A stretch of 64,000 nucleotides of DNA from positions 1-64,000 of the forward strand of contig JBNKIW010000005.1 of NCBI GenBank assembly GCA_050290865.1, read 5' to 3'. This DNA is from JARRLC01 sp050290865 (lineage in GTDB: Bacteria; Pseudomonadota; Alphaproteobacteria; Rhizobiales; Rhodomicrobiaceae). Position 1 is the first letter of the stretch; each line of letters starts with the position of its first letter. Made by a program: the position numbers and the translations under genes. The notes below the pieces were generated by a model, which searched no databases, was not told where the DNA came from, and worked only from the letters and a program-made list of their open reading frames with translations. Below, one piece after another: positions 56,025-64,000 of this stretch.

Positions 56025-57101
56025 CTACATCCGCGCCCAGATCTCAGCGTCGCGGCCGCGCAGCGCCTCCAGCGATGTGGCGCCCTCCGCCTCCATCTGC
56101 TGAACAAGCGTCCGCTTGATCTCGGTGATCAGCCCGGGGCCGCGATAGATCATGCCGGTGTAAAGCTGGAGAAGCGTCGCACCGGCGCGGATTTTCGCCA
56201 GCGCCGCCTCGCCGGAATCAATACCGCCGACACCGATGAGCGGCACCTTGCCCTCGGTGAGCTGATAGACGCGGGCCAGCATGCGCGTCGCCGCCTTGAA
56301 CAGCGGGCGGCCGGACAGTCCGCCTGCCTCGTTGCGGCGGACGGCATTCGGGATCGCTTCGCGCGAAACCGTGGTGTTGGTCAGGATGATGCCGTCAACG
56401 CCATGCGTGGTCAGGCAGGCGACGACGGCGGGCAGGTCGTCATCGTGGATGTCGGGCGCGAGCTTGACGAGGATGGGGCGGTACGGATGGCCGCCCGCGG
56501 CCAGTGTGCCGCGCTCCGCCATCAGCCGCGCAAGCAGATCGTTCAACCGGTCCGGCGCCTGCAGATCGCGTAAGCCCGGCGTGTTCGGCGAGGAGATGTT
56601 GACGGCGAAATAGTCCGCCACCTCCACGAACGCGCTGAGCCCCAGGACGTAATCCTCTGCCGGATCGGCGCTGTCCTTGTTCGCCCCGATGTTGACGCCG
56701 ATGATGCCCGGCGGGCGCCGCTGCAACCGTGCGAGCACCTCGGTATGGCCGCCATTGTTGAACCCCAGCCGGTTGATGACCGCATGCTCGCGGATGAGCC
56801 GGAAGACGCGCGGGCGCGGATTGCCCGTTTGTGGCTGGGGCGTGACGGTGCCGACTTCCGCAAATCCGACCCCCATTTTGAGAAGCGGCCCCGGCACGCG
56901 CGCGTTCTTGTCGAATCCCGCCGCCATGCCCAGCGGATTGGGGAAATCGAGGTCGAAGACCGTCTGGCGCAACCGCGCATCCTCGTGCCCTCCCCGCGGA
57001 TACAAACCGCGTTCGAGCGCGCAGAGCGTCGCCTCGTGCGCGGCTTCCGGGTCGAGCAGCAGGAGCGGCGGCTGGGCAAGGGAGAAGAGTCCGGAGATCA
57101 T
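56025..57101 (-). CDS. pyrD: Dihydroorotate dehydrogenase (quinone)
   Basis: This membrane-associated class 2 enzyme oxidises dihydroorotate and passes electrons to the quinone pool in pyrimidine synthesis. GFDKNARVPGPLLKMGVGF holds the FMN and substrate contacts, VNISSPNTPGLR carries the catalytic serine, and IGVGGIDSGEAAL binds FMN phosphate. The N-terminal helical extension marks the quinone-linked class. The length of 358 is normal. Confidence 0.95.
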   Translation of the reverse strand: MISGLFSLAQPPLLLLDPEAAHEATLCALERGLYPRGGHEDARLRQTVFDLDFPNPLGMAAGFDKNARVPGPLLKMGVGFAEVGTVTPQPQTGNPRPRVFRLIREHAVINRLGFNNGGHTEVLARLQRRPPGIIGVNIGANKDSADPAEDYVLGLSAFVEVADYFAVNISSPNTPGLRDLQAPDRLNDLLARLMAERGTLAAGGHPYRPILVKLAPDIHDDDLPAVVACLTTHGVDGIILTNTTVSREAIPNAVRRNEAGGLSGRPLFKAATRMLARVYQLTEGKVPLIGVGGIDSGEAALAKIRAGATLLQLYTGMIYRGPGLITEIKRTLVQQMEAEGATSLEALRGRDAEIWARM

Positions 57102-57156
57102 GGCATGGCCTCATCAGGAATGATGTGTATGCAGTCAGCCGCTTTCGCCGTCATCC

Positions 57157-60100
57157 TCACGCTGCCTTCCTTGCTTCGCCCGCCAGTTCCGCGAGCCTGC
57201 GCACGACGTTGCGCACGCCCTTCAGCCGCTCCTCGGCTTCCGGCCAGTCGGCTTTGAAAACCAGCTTGTGGTCCTGCTGTAGCTTGACCGTGCCTTCATG
57301 CTCGCCGATGAACGTTACCAACCCCGCCGGATTGGCGAAAGTATTGTGCCGGAACGCGATGACCGCGCCTTTCGGCCCGGCTTCGACCTGCGCGACGCCC
57401 GCTTTGCGGCAAAAAGCCTTGATCTGCACCACGCCGAGGAGATGCTTCACCTCCTCCGGCAGCGGCCCGAAACGGTCGACCATCTCGGCGGCGATTGCCT
57501 CGATCTCGTCGCGCTCGGCAACCGCCGACAGGCGCCGGTAAAGGCTCAGCCGCGCCGACAGATCGGTCACGTAGCTTTCCGGGATCAGCACCGCGCTGCC
57601 TACATTGATCGACGGCGACCACTGCTCGTCGCGCTTCTCGGCGCCGCCCTCGCGCAACGAAGCGACCGCCTCTTCGAGCATCGACTGATACAGCTCGAAT
57701 CCGACCTCGCGGATATGGCCGGACTGCTCATCGCCCAGGAGATTGCCCGCACCGCGGATGTCGAGGTCGTGGCTGGCCAGCGTGAATCCCGCGCCCAGGC
57801 TGTCGAGCGAATGGAGCACCTTGAGCCGTTTCTCGGCGGTGGGTGTGAGCTTCTGGTTCGGCGGAATGGTGAACAGCGCGTAAGCGCGCGTCTTCGAACG
57901 CCCGACACGCCCGCGCAACTGGTAGAGCTGCGCCAGACCGAACATGTCGGCGCGGTGCACGATCAGCGTGTTCGCCGTCGGGATGTCGAGGCCAGATTCC
58001 ACGATCGTCGTCGATAGCAGGATGTCGAACTGCCGGTCGTAGAAGGCCGCCATCACGTCTTCGAGCTGGCTCGCCGCGATTTGCCCGTGCGCAACGGTGA
58101 ATTTCAACTCCGGCACATGCTCGCGCAGGAAGGCCGCGACCTCGTCGAGGTCGGAGATGCGTGGGCACACATAGAAACTCTGGCCGCCCCGGTAGCGTTC
58201 GCGCAGGAGCGCCTCGCGGATGGTGACAGGATCGAACGGAGTGATGAATGTGCGCACCGCCAGCCGGTCCACGGGCGGGGTCGCGATCACCGACATCTCG
58301 CGCACACCCGTGAGCGCCAGTTGCAGGGTGCGCGGGATCGGCGTCGCGGTCAGCGTCAGGACGTGGACGTCGGCCTTGAGCTGCTTCAGCCGCTCCTTGT
58401 GCGACACGCCGAAATGCTGTTCCTCGTCCACGATGAGGAGGCCGAGATTGGCGAATTCGATGTTCTTGGCCAGGAGCGCGTGCGTGCCGATGACGATGTC
58501 CACCTTGCCGGTTTTCAACCCCTCGCGCACATCGGCAAGATCCTTCGCCGAAATCAGCCGCGATGCCTGCGCGACCGTTAACGGAAAGCCCTGGAAACGC
58601 TCGGCGAAGGTCTTGTAGTGCTGGCGGGCGAGCAGCGTCGTTGGCACGACCACCGCCACCTGCTTGCCGCCCAACACGGCGATGAACGCGGCCCGCAGCG
58701 CCACCTCGGTCTTGCCGAAACCGACATCGCCGCAGATCAGCCGGTCCATGGGCCGCCCGCGTGTCAGATCCTCGATGACCGCCTCGATGCTCGTGGCCTG
58801 ATCATCGGTTTCGTCATACGGGAAGCGCGCGCAGAACTCGTCATACATCCCCTCGGGCTGGGCGAGGACCGGCGCCTCCTTCAATTCGCGCTCGGCGGCC
58901 ACTTTGATAAGGCTGCCGGCGATGTCGCGGATGCGCTTCTTGAGGCGGGCTTTGCGCGCCTGCCATGCGACGCCGCCGAGCCTGTCGAGCACGGCGTCCG
59001 ATTCATCGGAGCCATAGCGCGAGAGCAGCTCGATATTCTCGACGGGCAGGAACAGCTTATCCCCGCCGTGATACTCGATCTCCAGGCAATCATGCGGCGC
59101 GCCCGCGGCGGTGATCGCCTGCAGCCCGAGAAAGCGGCCAATGCCGTGATCGGCGTGCACGACCAGATCGCCGGGCGTGAGCGAGGCGGCTTCGCTCAGG
59201 ACATCCGCGCCTTTACGCGCCTTGCGGCGGCGAATGAGGCGGTCGCCGAGAATGTCCTGCTCGCCAATGACGGCGAGATCCGGTGTCTCGAAGCCATGCT
59301 CCAGTCCGAGCACGGCGAAGGCCACCGCCTTGCGGTCGAGACGGATGGCCTCGGCGTAAGCCTTGATCGAGGTCCCGCCTTTCAGGCCGTGCGTTTCCAG
59401 CATGTGGGAGAGGCGTTCGCTGGCGCCCTCCGACCATCCGGCGACGATTACGCGCTTGCCTGCCCCCTGCACCGTGCGGATATGGGCGATGACGGCGTCG
59501 AACAGCGTATCCACCTGGTCGGCGCGCTCCAGCGCGAAATTGCGCCCGATCTTGGCGCCGAAATTCAGGCAGGCCAAGCCGCCCGCGGTCTCGGCCGCCT
59601 CGAAGGGCGAGAAGAAACGCAGTTTGCGGGCCGAGAGCGCCGTCTGCCAGTCTTCTTCGTCGAGATACAATTGTTTCGGCGGCACCGGCTTGTAGGGCGG
59701 CGTGCCGAAGGAAGCCTGTTCGAGCGCCTCAGCCCGCGCGTCGTAATGATCGCGGATTTCCTCCAGGCGTTCCTTGTGTGCCTCGCCCGCCAGATGGTCG
59801 AAGCTGATCACCGACTCCGGGACATAGTCGAACAGCGTCTCCAGCCGGTCGTAGAACAGGGGCAGCCAGTGCTCGGAACCGGGATGGCTCGCCCCCGCTG
59901 ACACCGCCTCGTACAGCGGATCATCACGCGTCACAGCGCCGAACAGCTCCATGTAGCGCTGGCGGAAACGGCGCGTGACTACCTCGCCCTGCGGCACCTC
60001 GCTGGCGGGCATGAGGATGAGCTGCGGCCTGGCCCCCAGCGTGCGCTGCGACACGGGATCGAACAGGCGGATGGTCTCCAGGGTGTCGCCGAAGAAATCG

Positions 60101-60723
60101 AGCCGCGCCGGACGGCTGCTCGCGGGCGGAAACAGATCGAGGATGCCGCCGCGCAGCGCGTATTCACCCGGCTCCATCACCGTGCCGGTCCGCCGGTATC
60201 CCCAGGACTCCAGGCGGCGGGCGATGGCGTTCATGTCGACGCGCATGCCCGCCGTCAGCTTGAGGAGCGCGGCGTGCATGGCCTCGCGCGGGGGGACACG
60301 CTGCAACGCCGCATTCACCGTGGTGAGGATGATGACCGGGCGTTTCGGCGATTTGAGCCGCGCGAGCTGCGCCAGCGTGGCGATGCGGCGGCTCGAAATT
60401 TCGGCATTTGGCGACACGCGGTCATAGGGGACGGTGTCCCAGGCGGGGAAGCTCAGCACATCGACCTGCGGTGCGAAGAAACGGAGCTGCTCGCGAAGCG
60501 CGGCCTGGCGCTGGTCGTCGCGCGCGATGTGAAGGAGGGCGACCGGCGCCGTCTGCTCCTTGTGCGCCAGCGCCGCCATGCGCGCAATGAGATAGGCATC
60601 AAACCCCTCGGGCACGCCGGCGGCGGCCAGCGGTGCGTCCTGCGCGATGAGCGCGGCAATCGCCGCGGCGGAACGGGGCGGTTCCGCTGCCCCGCTGCTT
60701 CGATTGCCGGTTTCGACGGTCAT
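57157..60723 (-). CDS. mfd: Transcription-repair coupling factor
   Basis: Mfd removes RNA polymerase stalled at DNA lesions and recruits UvrAB. The N-terminal UvrB-like region (about 25-400) is followed by the RNA polymerase-interacting CarD-like domain (LVVHADHGIGRFLGLQ). The SF2 translocase comes next, with Walker A GDVGFGKTEVA and DEEQ in VDEEQHFG, then the TRG motif region and the C-terminal D7 domain (about 1040-1188). The ATG at 60723, with AAGGG before it, is chosen over a TTG six codons earlier. It begins 7 bases after the sdhE stop. Confidence 0.96.
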   Translation of the reverse strand: MTVETGNRSSGAAEPPRSAAAIAALIAQDAPLAAAGVPEGFDAYLIARMAALAHKEQTAPVALLHIARDDQRQAALREQLRFFAPQVDVLSFPAWDTVPYDRVSPNAEISSRRIATLAQLARLKSPKRPVIILTTVNAALQRVPPREAMHAALLKLTAGMRVDMNAIARRLESWGYRRTGTVMEPGEYALRGGILDLFPPASSRPARLDFFGDTLETIRLFDPVSQRTLGARPQLILMPASEVPQGEVVTRRFRQRYMELFGAVTRDDPLYEAVSAGASHPGSEHWLPLFYDRLETLFDYVPESVISFDHLAGEAHKERLEEIRDHYDARAEALEQASFGTPPYKPVPPKQLYLDEEDWQTALSARKLRFFSPFEAAETAGGLACLNFGAKIGRNFALERADQVDTLFDAVIAHIRTVQGAGKRVIVAGWSEGASERLSHMLETHGLKGGTSIKAYAEAIRLDRKAVAFAVLGLEHGFETPDLAVIGEQDILGDRLIRRRKARKGADVLSEAASLTPGDLVVHADHGIGRFLGLQAITAAGAPHDCLEIEYHGGDKLFLPVENIELLSRYGSDESDAVLDRLGGVAWQARKARLKKRIRDIAGSLIKVAAERELKEAPVLAQPEGMYDEFCARFPYDETDDQATSIEAVIEDLTRGRPMDRLICGDVGFGKTEVALRAAFIAVLGGKQVAVVVPTTLLARQHYKTFAERFQGFPLTVAQASRLISAKDLADVREGLKTGKVDIVIGTHALLAKNIEFANLGLLIVDEEQHFGVSHKERLKQLKADVHVLTLTATPIPRTLQLALTGVREMSVIATPPVDRLAVRTFITPFDPVTIREALLRERYRGGQSFYVCPRISDLDEVAAFLREHVPELKFTVAHGQIAASQLEDVMAAFYDRQFDILLSTTIVESGLDIPTANTLIVHRADMFGLAQLYQLRGRVGRSKTRAYALFTIPPNQKLTPTAEKRLKVLHSLDSLGAGFTLASHDLDIRGAGNLLGDEQSGHIREVGFELYQSMLEEAVASLREGGAEKRDEQWSPSINVGSAVLIPESYVTDLSARLSLYRRLSAVAERDEIEAIAAEMVDRFGPLPEEVKHLLGVVQIKAFCRKAGVAQVEAGPKGAVIAFRHNTFANPAGLVTFIGEHEGTVKLQQDHKLVFKADWPEAEERLKGVRNVVRRLAELAGEARKAA

Positions 60724-60730
60724 GTGCCCT

Positions 60731-60988
60731 TCAGTCGTCAATGCGGTGATAGCGGCGGATGCGATCGATGGCGGGCTTGACGGCGGGGGGGGCGTCGGCG
60801 CCCTTGAGCCAGCCGTCGATGTGCTGGTCGGACGAGATCACGAGGGCCTCGAATGCTTCCAGCTCTGGCTCCCCCAGCCCGGCCAGCTCGGAATCCGCGA
60901 AGCGTCCGAGGATCAGGTCCATTTCCTTTGTGCCGCGATGTTGCGCCCGGTAGAGCGCGCGCTTGATGCGGCTGTCGTTGCCCGTCAT
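60731..60988 (-). CDS. sdhE: FAD assembly factor SdhE
   Basis: SdhE helps attach FAD covalently to succinate dehydrogenase. The 85-residue sequence has the family RGTKEMDLILGRF motif (RGxxE). The ATG at 60988 matches the family start; the longer frame adds 42 unrelated residues. It precedes mfd on the same strand with 7 bases between, an order seen in other alphaproteobacteria. Confidence 0.92.
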   Translation of the reverse strand: MTGNDSRIKRALYRAQHRGTKEMDLILGRFADSELAGLGEPELEAFEALVISSDQHIDGWLKGADAPPAVKPAIDRIRRYHRIDD

Positions 60989-61210
60989 GATTCCCGCCGT
61001 GTTGGCGCACTGCGCGCGCCTTGGATGCGACCAGGACACACCGCCATCCCGCAGCGGCTGCCCAAATGCAGCCACAGAGAACTTCAGCCCGCACGGGAGC
61101 GGGGTGGCTGTCACAAAGCGTCTATAACGCTATATCGCGGCGCTGTCAGCACCGGCTGTCGCGGAAATGCACCTGCGCCTCGAAAGCCCGGCGAGAACCA
61201 TGTCGTGTTC

Positions 61211-62626
61211 TCAGTGGCGCACCCGGCCGTAGACATCGTCATAACGCACGATGTCATCCTCCCCCAGATAGGCGCCCGATTGCACCTCGATCAGATAGGC
61301 GGGGATGCGCCCCGGATTGGTGAGCCGGTGTCTGACGCCGAGTGGGATGTAGGTGGACTGGTTCTCATCGAGCAGTTCCACCTTCTCGCCGATCGTCACT
61401 TCGAGCGTCCCGCACACCACGATCCAGTGCTCGGCGCGGTGGAAATGGCTCTGCATGGAAAGCTGTGCGCCGGGCTTGACCATGATCCGCTTGACCTGGA
61501 AGCGCTCGCCCAGATCCAGCCCTTCGAACCAGCCCCAGGGGCGGTACACGCGCCTGTGGAAAACAACCTCCTTGCGGCCGCTGGCCTGGAGGGTTTCCAC
61601 CACCTTCTTGACCGATTGCGCCTGCTCTTTCGAGGACACGAGAACGGCGTCCTTCGTTGCGACCACGACGACATCCTTGAGACCGACCACCGCCACGCAG
61701 CAATGCTCGGCGTGGGCAAAACAGCCGGACGCATCCTGAAAGAGAACGTCGCCCTGCGCGGCGTTGCCGTGAGAGTCCTTCGGCGCGGCTTCCCACACCG
61801 CAGGCCACGAGCCGAGATCGCTCCAGGTGGTGGTCAGCGGCACGCACACCACGTTCTTCTCCTTTTCCACGATGGCGTAGTCGAGGGAGATGCTCGGGAC
61901 AGCCGCGTAGGCGCATTCGTCGAGGCGCATGAAATCCAGGTCGATCTCGGCTTTGCGCAAGGCGAGTTCGGCGCCGCGCAGGATGTCGGGCGCGTGGGTG
62001 CGGAACGCTTCCAGGAGCCCGTGAGCGGAGACGAGAAAGATACCGGCGTTCCAGTAGAAATTGCCGCTGGCGACATAGCGCTCCGCCTCTTCCAGGCTCG
62101 GCTTTTCCACGAAGCGGCGGACCGGCAGGGCGGTATCGCCGCCTTCCGCCTCGATATAGCCGTAGCCGGTGTGCGCTTCGGTTGGCTTGACGCCGAAAGT
62201 GACCAGCGCTCCCCGCGCGGCGGCGTCGCGTCCGCTGAGCACTGTCTCCCGGAAGGCTCCGGCATCAGGGATGAGGTGGTCCGATGGCGCCAGCAGCAGC
62301 ACCGCGTCTTCGGCAAGGCGCGACGCCATGAGCGCGGCGACGGCCGCCGCGGGCGCGGTGTTGCGGCCCTGCGGTTCCAATATGATGGCCTGCGAGGCGA
62401 TGCCGATTTCGCGCATCTGCTCGGCGATGATGAAGCGGTGTTCGTCGCTGCCCAGGATGGTCGGTGGCGCGAAGTCGGCCGCGGCCAGCCGCTGGCAGGT
62501 CTCCTGAAAAAGGCTCATCTCGCCGCCGGTCAGCGGCAGGAACTGCTTGGGATAGGCCTTGCGGGACATCGGCCACAGGCGCGTTCCGGAGCCGCCCGAG
62601 AGAATAAAGGGATAGATCAAAGCCAT
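61211..62626 (-). CDS. Mannose-1-phosphate guanylyltransferase / mannose-6-phosphate isomerase
   Basis: This bifunctional enzyme makes GDP-mannose for polysaccharides. The N-terminal nucleotidyltransferase has FILSGGSGTRLWPMSR. The C-terminal type II phosphomannose-isomerase cupin has RPWGWFEGL, HFHRAEHWIVV and a zinc-binding arrangement of histidine and glutamate. The length is 471 residues from ATG 62626. ManC, AlgA and XanB share this layout, so the symbol is left open. No other polysaccharide gene is adjacent. Confidence 0.92.
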   Translation of the reverse strand: MALIYPFILSGGSGTRLWPMSRKAYPKQFLPLTGGEMSLFQETCQRLAAADFAPPTILGSDEHRFIIAEQMREIGIASQAIILEPQGRNTAPAAAVAALMASRLAEDAVLLLAPSDHLIPDAGAFRETVLSGRDAAARGALVTFGVKPTEAHTGYGYIEAEGGDTALPVRRFVEKPSLEEAERYVASGNFYWNAGIFLVSAHGLLEAFRTHAPDILRGAELALRKAEIDLDFMRLDECAYAAVPSISLDYAIVEKEKNVVCVPLTTTWSDLGSWPAVWEAAPKDSHGNAAQGDVLFQDASGCFAHAEHCCVAVVGLKDVVVVATKDAVLVSSKEQAQSVKKVVETLQASGRKEVVFHRRVYRPWGWFEGLDLGERFQVKRIMVKPGAQLSMQSHFHRAEHWIVVCGTLEVTIGEKVELLDENQSTYIPLGVRHRLTNPGRIPAYLIEVQSGAYLGEDDIVRYDDVYGRVRH

Positions 62627-62841
62627 GGATACCGCCTCCATATTGTTCTTGAAACTATCACTTCTTTTTGCCTGCGCCGGGCCGGCAAAGTCTTATCTTA
62701 CAGAAGACCGACTAAAAGAGTCCCCGCCTTTTTGCGTGTTTTTCGTTTCCGGCTTCGGGCGGCTGTTCCGGCTTTCGCGTGTTCCAGCCCCGGGATCAAG
62801 GCATCTGGTGACATTTTCCCCGGGAAAAAGGCTGAAGGATT

Positions 62842-63957
62842 CTATGCAGTGGTGGGGAATGTCGGGGCGTGGTGCTGCCGTTCGAATGGGGGCGGCGCGG
62901 GAAGGTCGAGGCTGGTTACCGCCATGGCCTTGAACAGGCTGCCCATCTGGTAGGGATCAACCAGACGGCGCGCGCCCAGATAGAGTGCGGCGCGCTGGTC
63001 TTCCCGGGCGGAGGTCAGGAGCTTGCGCAGCCGGTTCTCCAGGCCGAGCGCCAGAAGGAATTCACCCTGCGAAAGCGGCCCCCACGACGCCAGCCCGCCG
63101 TCCTCGGCGGCAAGGCGCAGCTCGGCGAAGTTGACGTGGGCGGACAGGTCGGTCTCACTGGGGGCTTCCAGCGGATTGGCGTAGCCGTGGTTGCGGACGG
63201 CCTGGAGCGTATCGCCATAGTCCGGGCGCTCATAACCGTAATCCGCGATCAGCATGGCGAACGGGTCGAGGATGGCCCGGCGGCCGAACTCGTTCATCAG
63301 AGGATCGAGCAGCGGGTGGGTTTCAAGGATATCGCCCTCGCGCGGGGCCACGGCGGGAAGCAGCGCCCCTGGCGGGCGTGCCGGATCGCCGACCGCGAAG
63401 ATCGGCTCGCCGCTGCTGTCCAGCGTGACGACACGCTGATGCCACGCGCCGCCGGAGAAAATGTACTGTTCCACGGGCATGGCGTCGAAAAACTCGTTCG
63501 CGATCACGATCGCCGGGGCCTCCGGCACGGTGCTGATCTCGTCGTGCCAGTGTGGCTTGCAGATCGGTGAGAGTGTCTCTTTCTGGATTTCACGCAGAGT
63601 TTCGGAACTTTCCACCAGGTGGACATAGGCTGCGTCCAGAAAGCCCGGCACGCTGCGCGCGGCGCGAAGCGCATCCTGCATCAGCGTGCCGCGTCCCGGC
63701 CCCAACTCGACGAGCACGAGCGAGGCGGGCTGGCCCATCGCCTGCCAGACGGTGGCCGCCCACACCGCGACGAGTTCGCCGAAAATCTGGCTCACCTCAG
63801 GTGCAGTGACGAAGTCGCCGTGTGCGCCCAGCGGGTTGCCCTCCCGGTAATAGGCGCCGTCGCGGCTGGTCAGACACCAGTTCATGAATTCGCCGGTGCT
63901 CATCGCGCCGTGTTCGGCGAGATGGCGTTTCAGGCTGGCGGCGGCGGTCTCTTCCAT
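62842..63957 (-). CDS. MidA/NDUFAF7-type SAM-dependent methyltransferase
   Basis: The 371-residue protein has the SAM motif VELGPGRGTLMQDALR, an N-terminal HGDFVTAPEVSQIFGE segment and FDAMPVEQ (ANEFFDAMPVEQYI). All of these are typical of the MidA/NDUFAF7 (DUF185) family, which methylates an arginine on a complex I subunit in mitochondria. The bacterial target is not established. The start overlaps no neighbour; the last codons of another minus-strand gene end five bases upstream (at 63962). Confidence 0.88.
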   Translation of the reverse strand: MEETAAASLKRHLAEHGAMSTGEFMNWCLTSRDGAYYREGNPLGAHGDFVTAPEVSQIFGELVAVWAATVWQAMGQPASLVLVELGPGRGTLMQDALRAARSVPGFLDAAYVHLVESSETLREIQKETLSPICKPHWHDEISTVPEAPAIVIANEFFDAMPVEQYIFSGGAWHQRVVTLDSSGEPIFAVGDPARPPGALLPAVAPREGDILETHPLLDPLMNEFGRRAILDPFAMLIADYGYERPDYGDTLQAVRNHGYANPLEAPSETDLSAHVNFAELRLAAEDGGLASWGPLSQGEFLLALGLENRLRKLLTSAREDQRAALYLGARRLVDPYQMGSLFKAMAVTSLDLPAPPPFERQHHAPTFPTTA

Positions 63958-63961
63958 GGGG

Positions 63962-64000
63962 TCAGGTCTTGATGTCCGTTGATGCGTAGTCTTTGGAAAA
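63962..64000 (-). CDS. C-terminal end of an upstream gene, cut by the window edge
   Basis: The minus strand reads twelve in-frame codons (FSKDYASTDIKT) and a TGA stop, four bases before the methyltransferase ATG. Prolipoprotein diacylglyceryl transferase (lgt) often precedes MidA genes in alphaproteobacteria, so this may be the Lgt tail. The fragment is too short to prove it. Confidence 0.3.
   Translation of the reverse strand, partial: FSKDYASTDIKT

Overview
The window looks like a chromosome segment of a high-G+C alphaproteobacterium, most likely in the Hyphomicrobiales. This is inferred from gene orders familiar in that class: ppiD-trpE-(...)-trpG-trpD-trpC-moaC divergent from tpiA-secG, ccmI-ccmE-ccmF-ccmH next to a PhoP/PhoQ-like two-component pair, sdhE-mfd, and a MidA-type methyltransferase. 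No rRNA, tRNA or CRISPR array was seen. Species cannot be named from the sequence.

Layout, left to right. 0.4-7.2 kb: folate genes pabB-pabC, then an ABC exporter (ATPase, FtsX-type permease, HlyD-type adaptor). 7.3-14.8 kb: an exported HAD phosphatase, the amtB-glnK ammonium module, an alpha/beta hydrolase, a zincin-like lipoprotein, two consecutive nested inverted repeats, an enoyl-CoA hydratase relative, and a thioredoxin-fold/membrane fusion protein. 14.9-26.5 kb: a long-chain acyl-CoA synthetase divergent from an ACP-ligase-acyltransferase fusion, then prmA, a DUF3754-type protein, a UvrD/PcrA helicase and a biotin carboxylase. 26.7-35.8 kb: moaC, trpCDG, sixA-like, trpE and ppiD on the minus strand, then tpiA, a small exported protein and secG on the plus strand. 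47.3-64 kb: a small exported protein, a two-component system, a glycine-zipper lipoprotein, the ccm genes, a GntR regulator, pyrD, mfd, sdhE, manC/xanB, a MidA-like methyltransferase and the last codons of a further gene.

The exciting part is 35.8-47.1 kb. Eleven closely packed minus-strand genes form one apparent operon. In transcription order they are: a TonB-dependent receptor, a membrane-anchored DUF4198-like periplasmic protein, a NapH-like polyferredoxin membrane protein, a BcrC/HgdB-family protein resembling double-cubane cluster proteins, its ATP-dependent HgdC/BadF-type activase, a DsbD/CcdA-like membrane protein, a small exported protein, ExbB, ExbD, ExbD and TonB. The block has clearly lower G+C than its flanks. 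A frameshifted IS21-type transposase remnant lies on one side and a frameshifted IS630-type remnant on the other. This fits a horizontally acquired cassette that couples energised outer-membrane import to a very low-potential Fe-S reductase in the cytoplasm. The substrate is unknown; the DUF4198- and DUF2946-like neighbours point loosely toward metal or metal-chelate handling. The metabolic link between uptake and reduction is inference.
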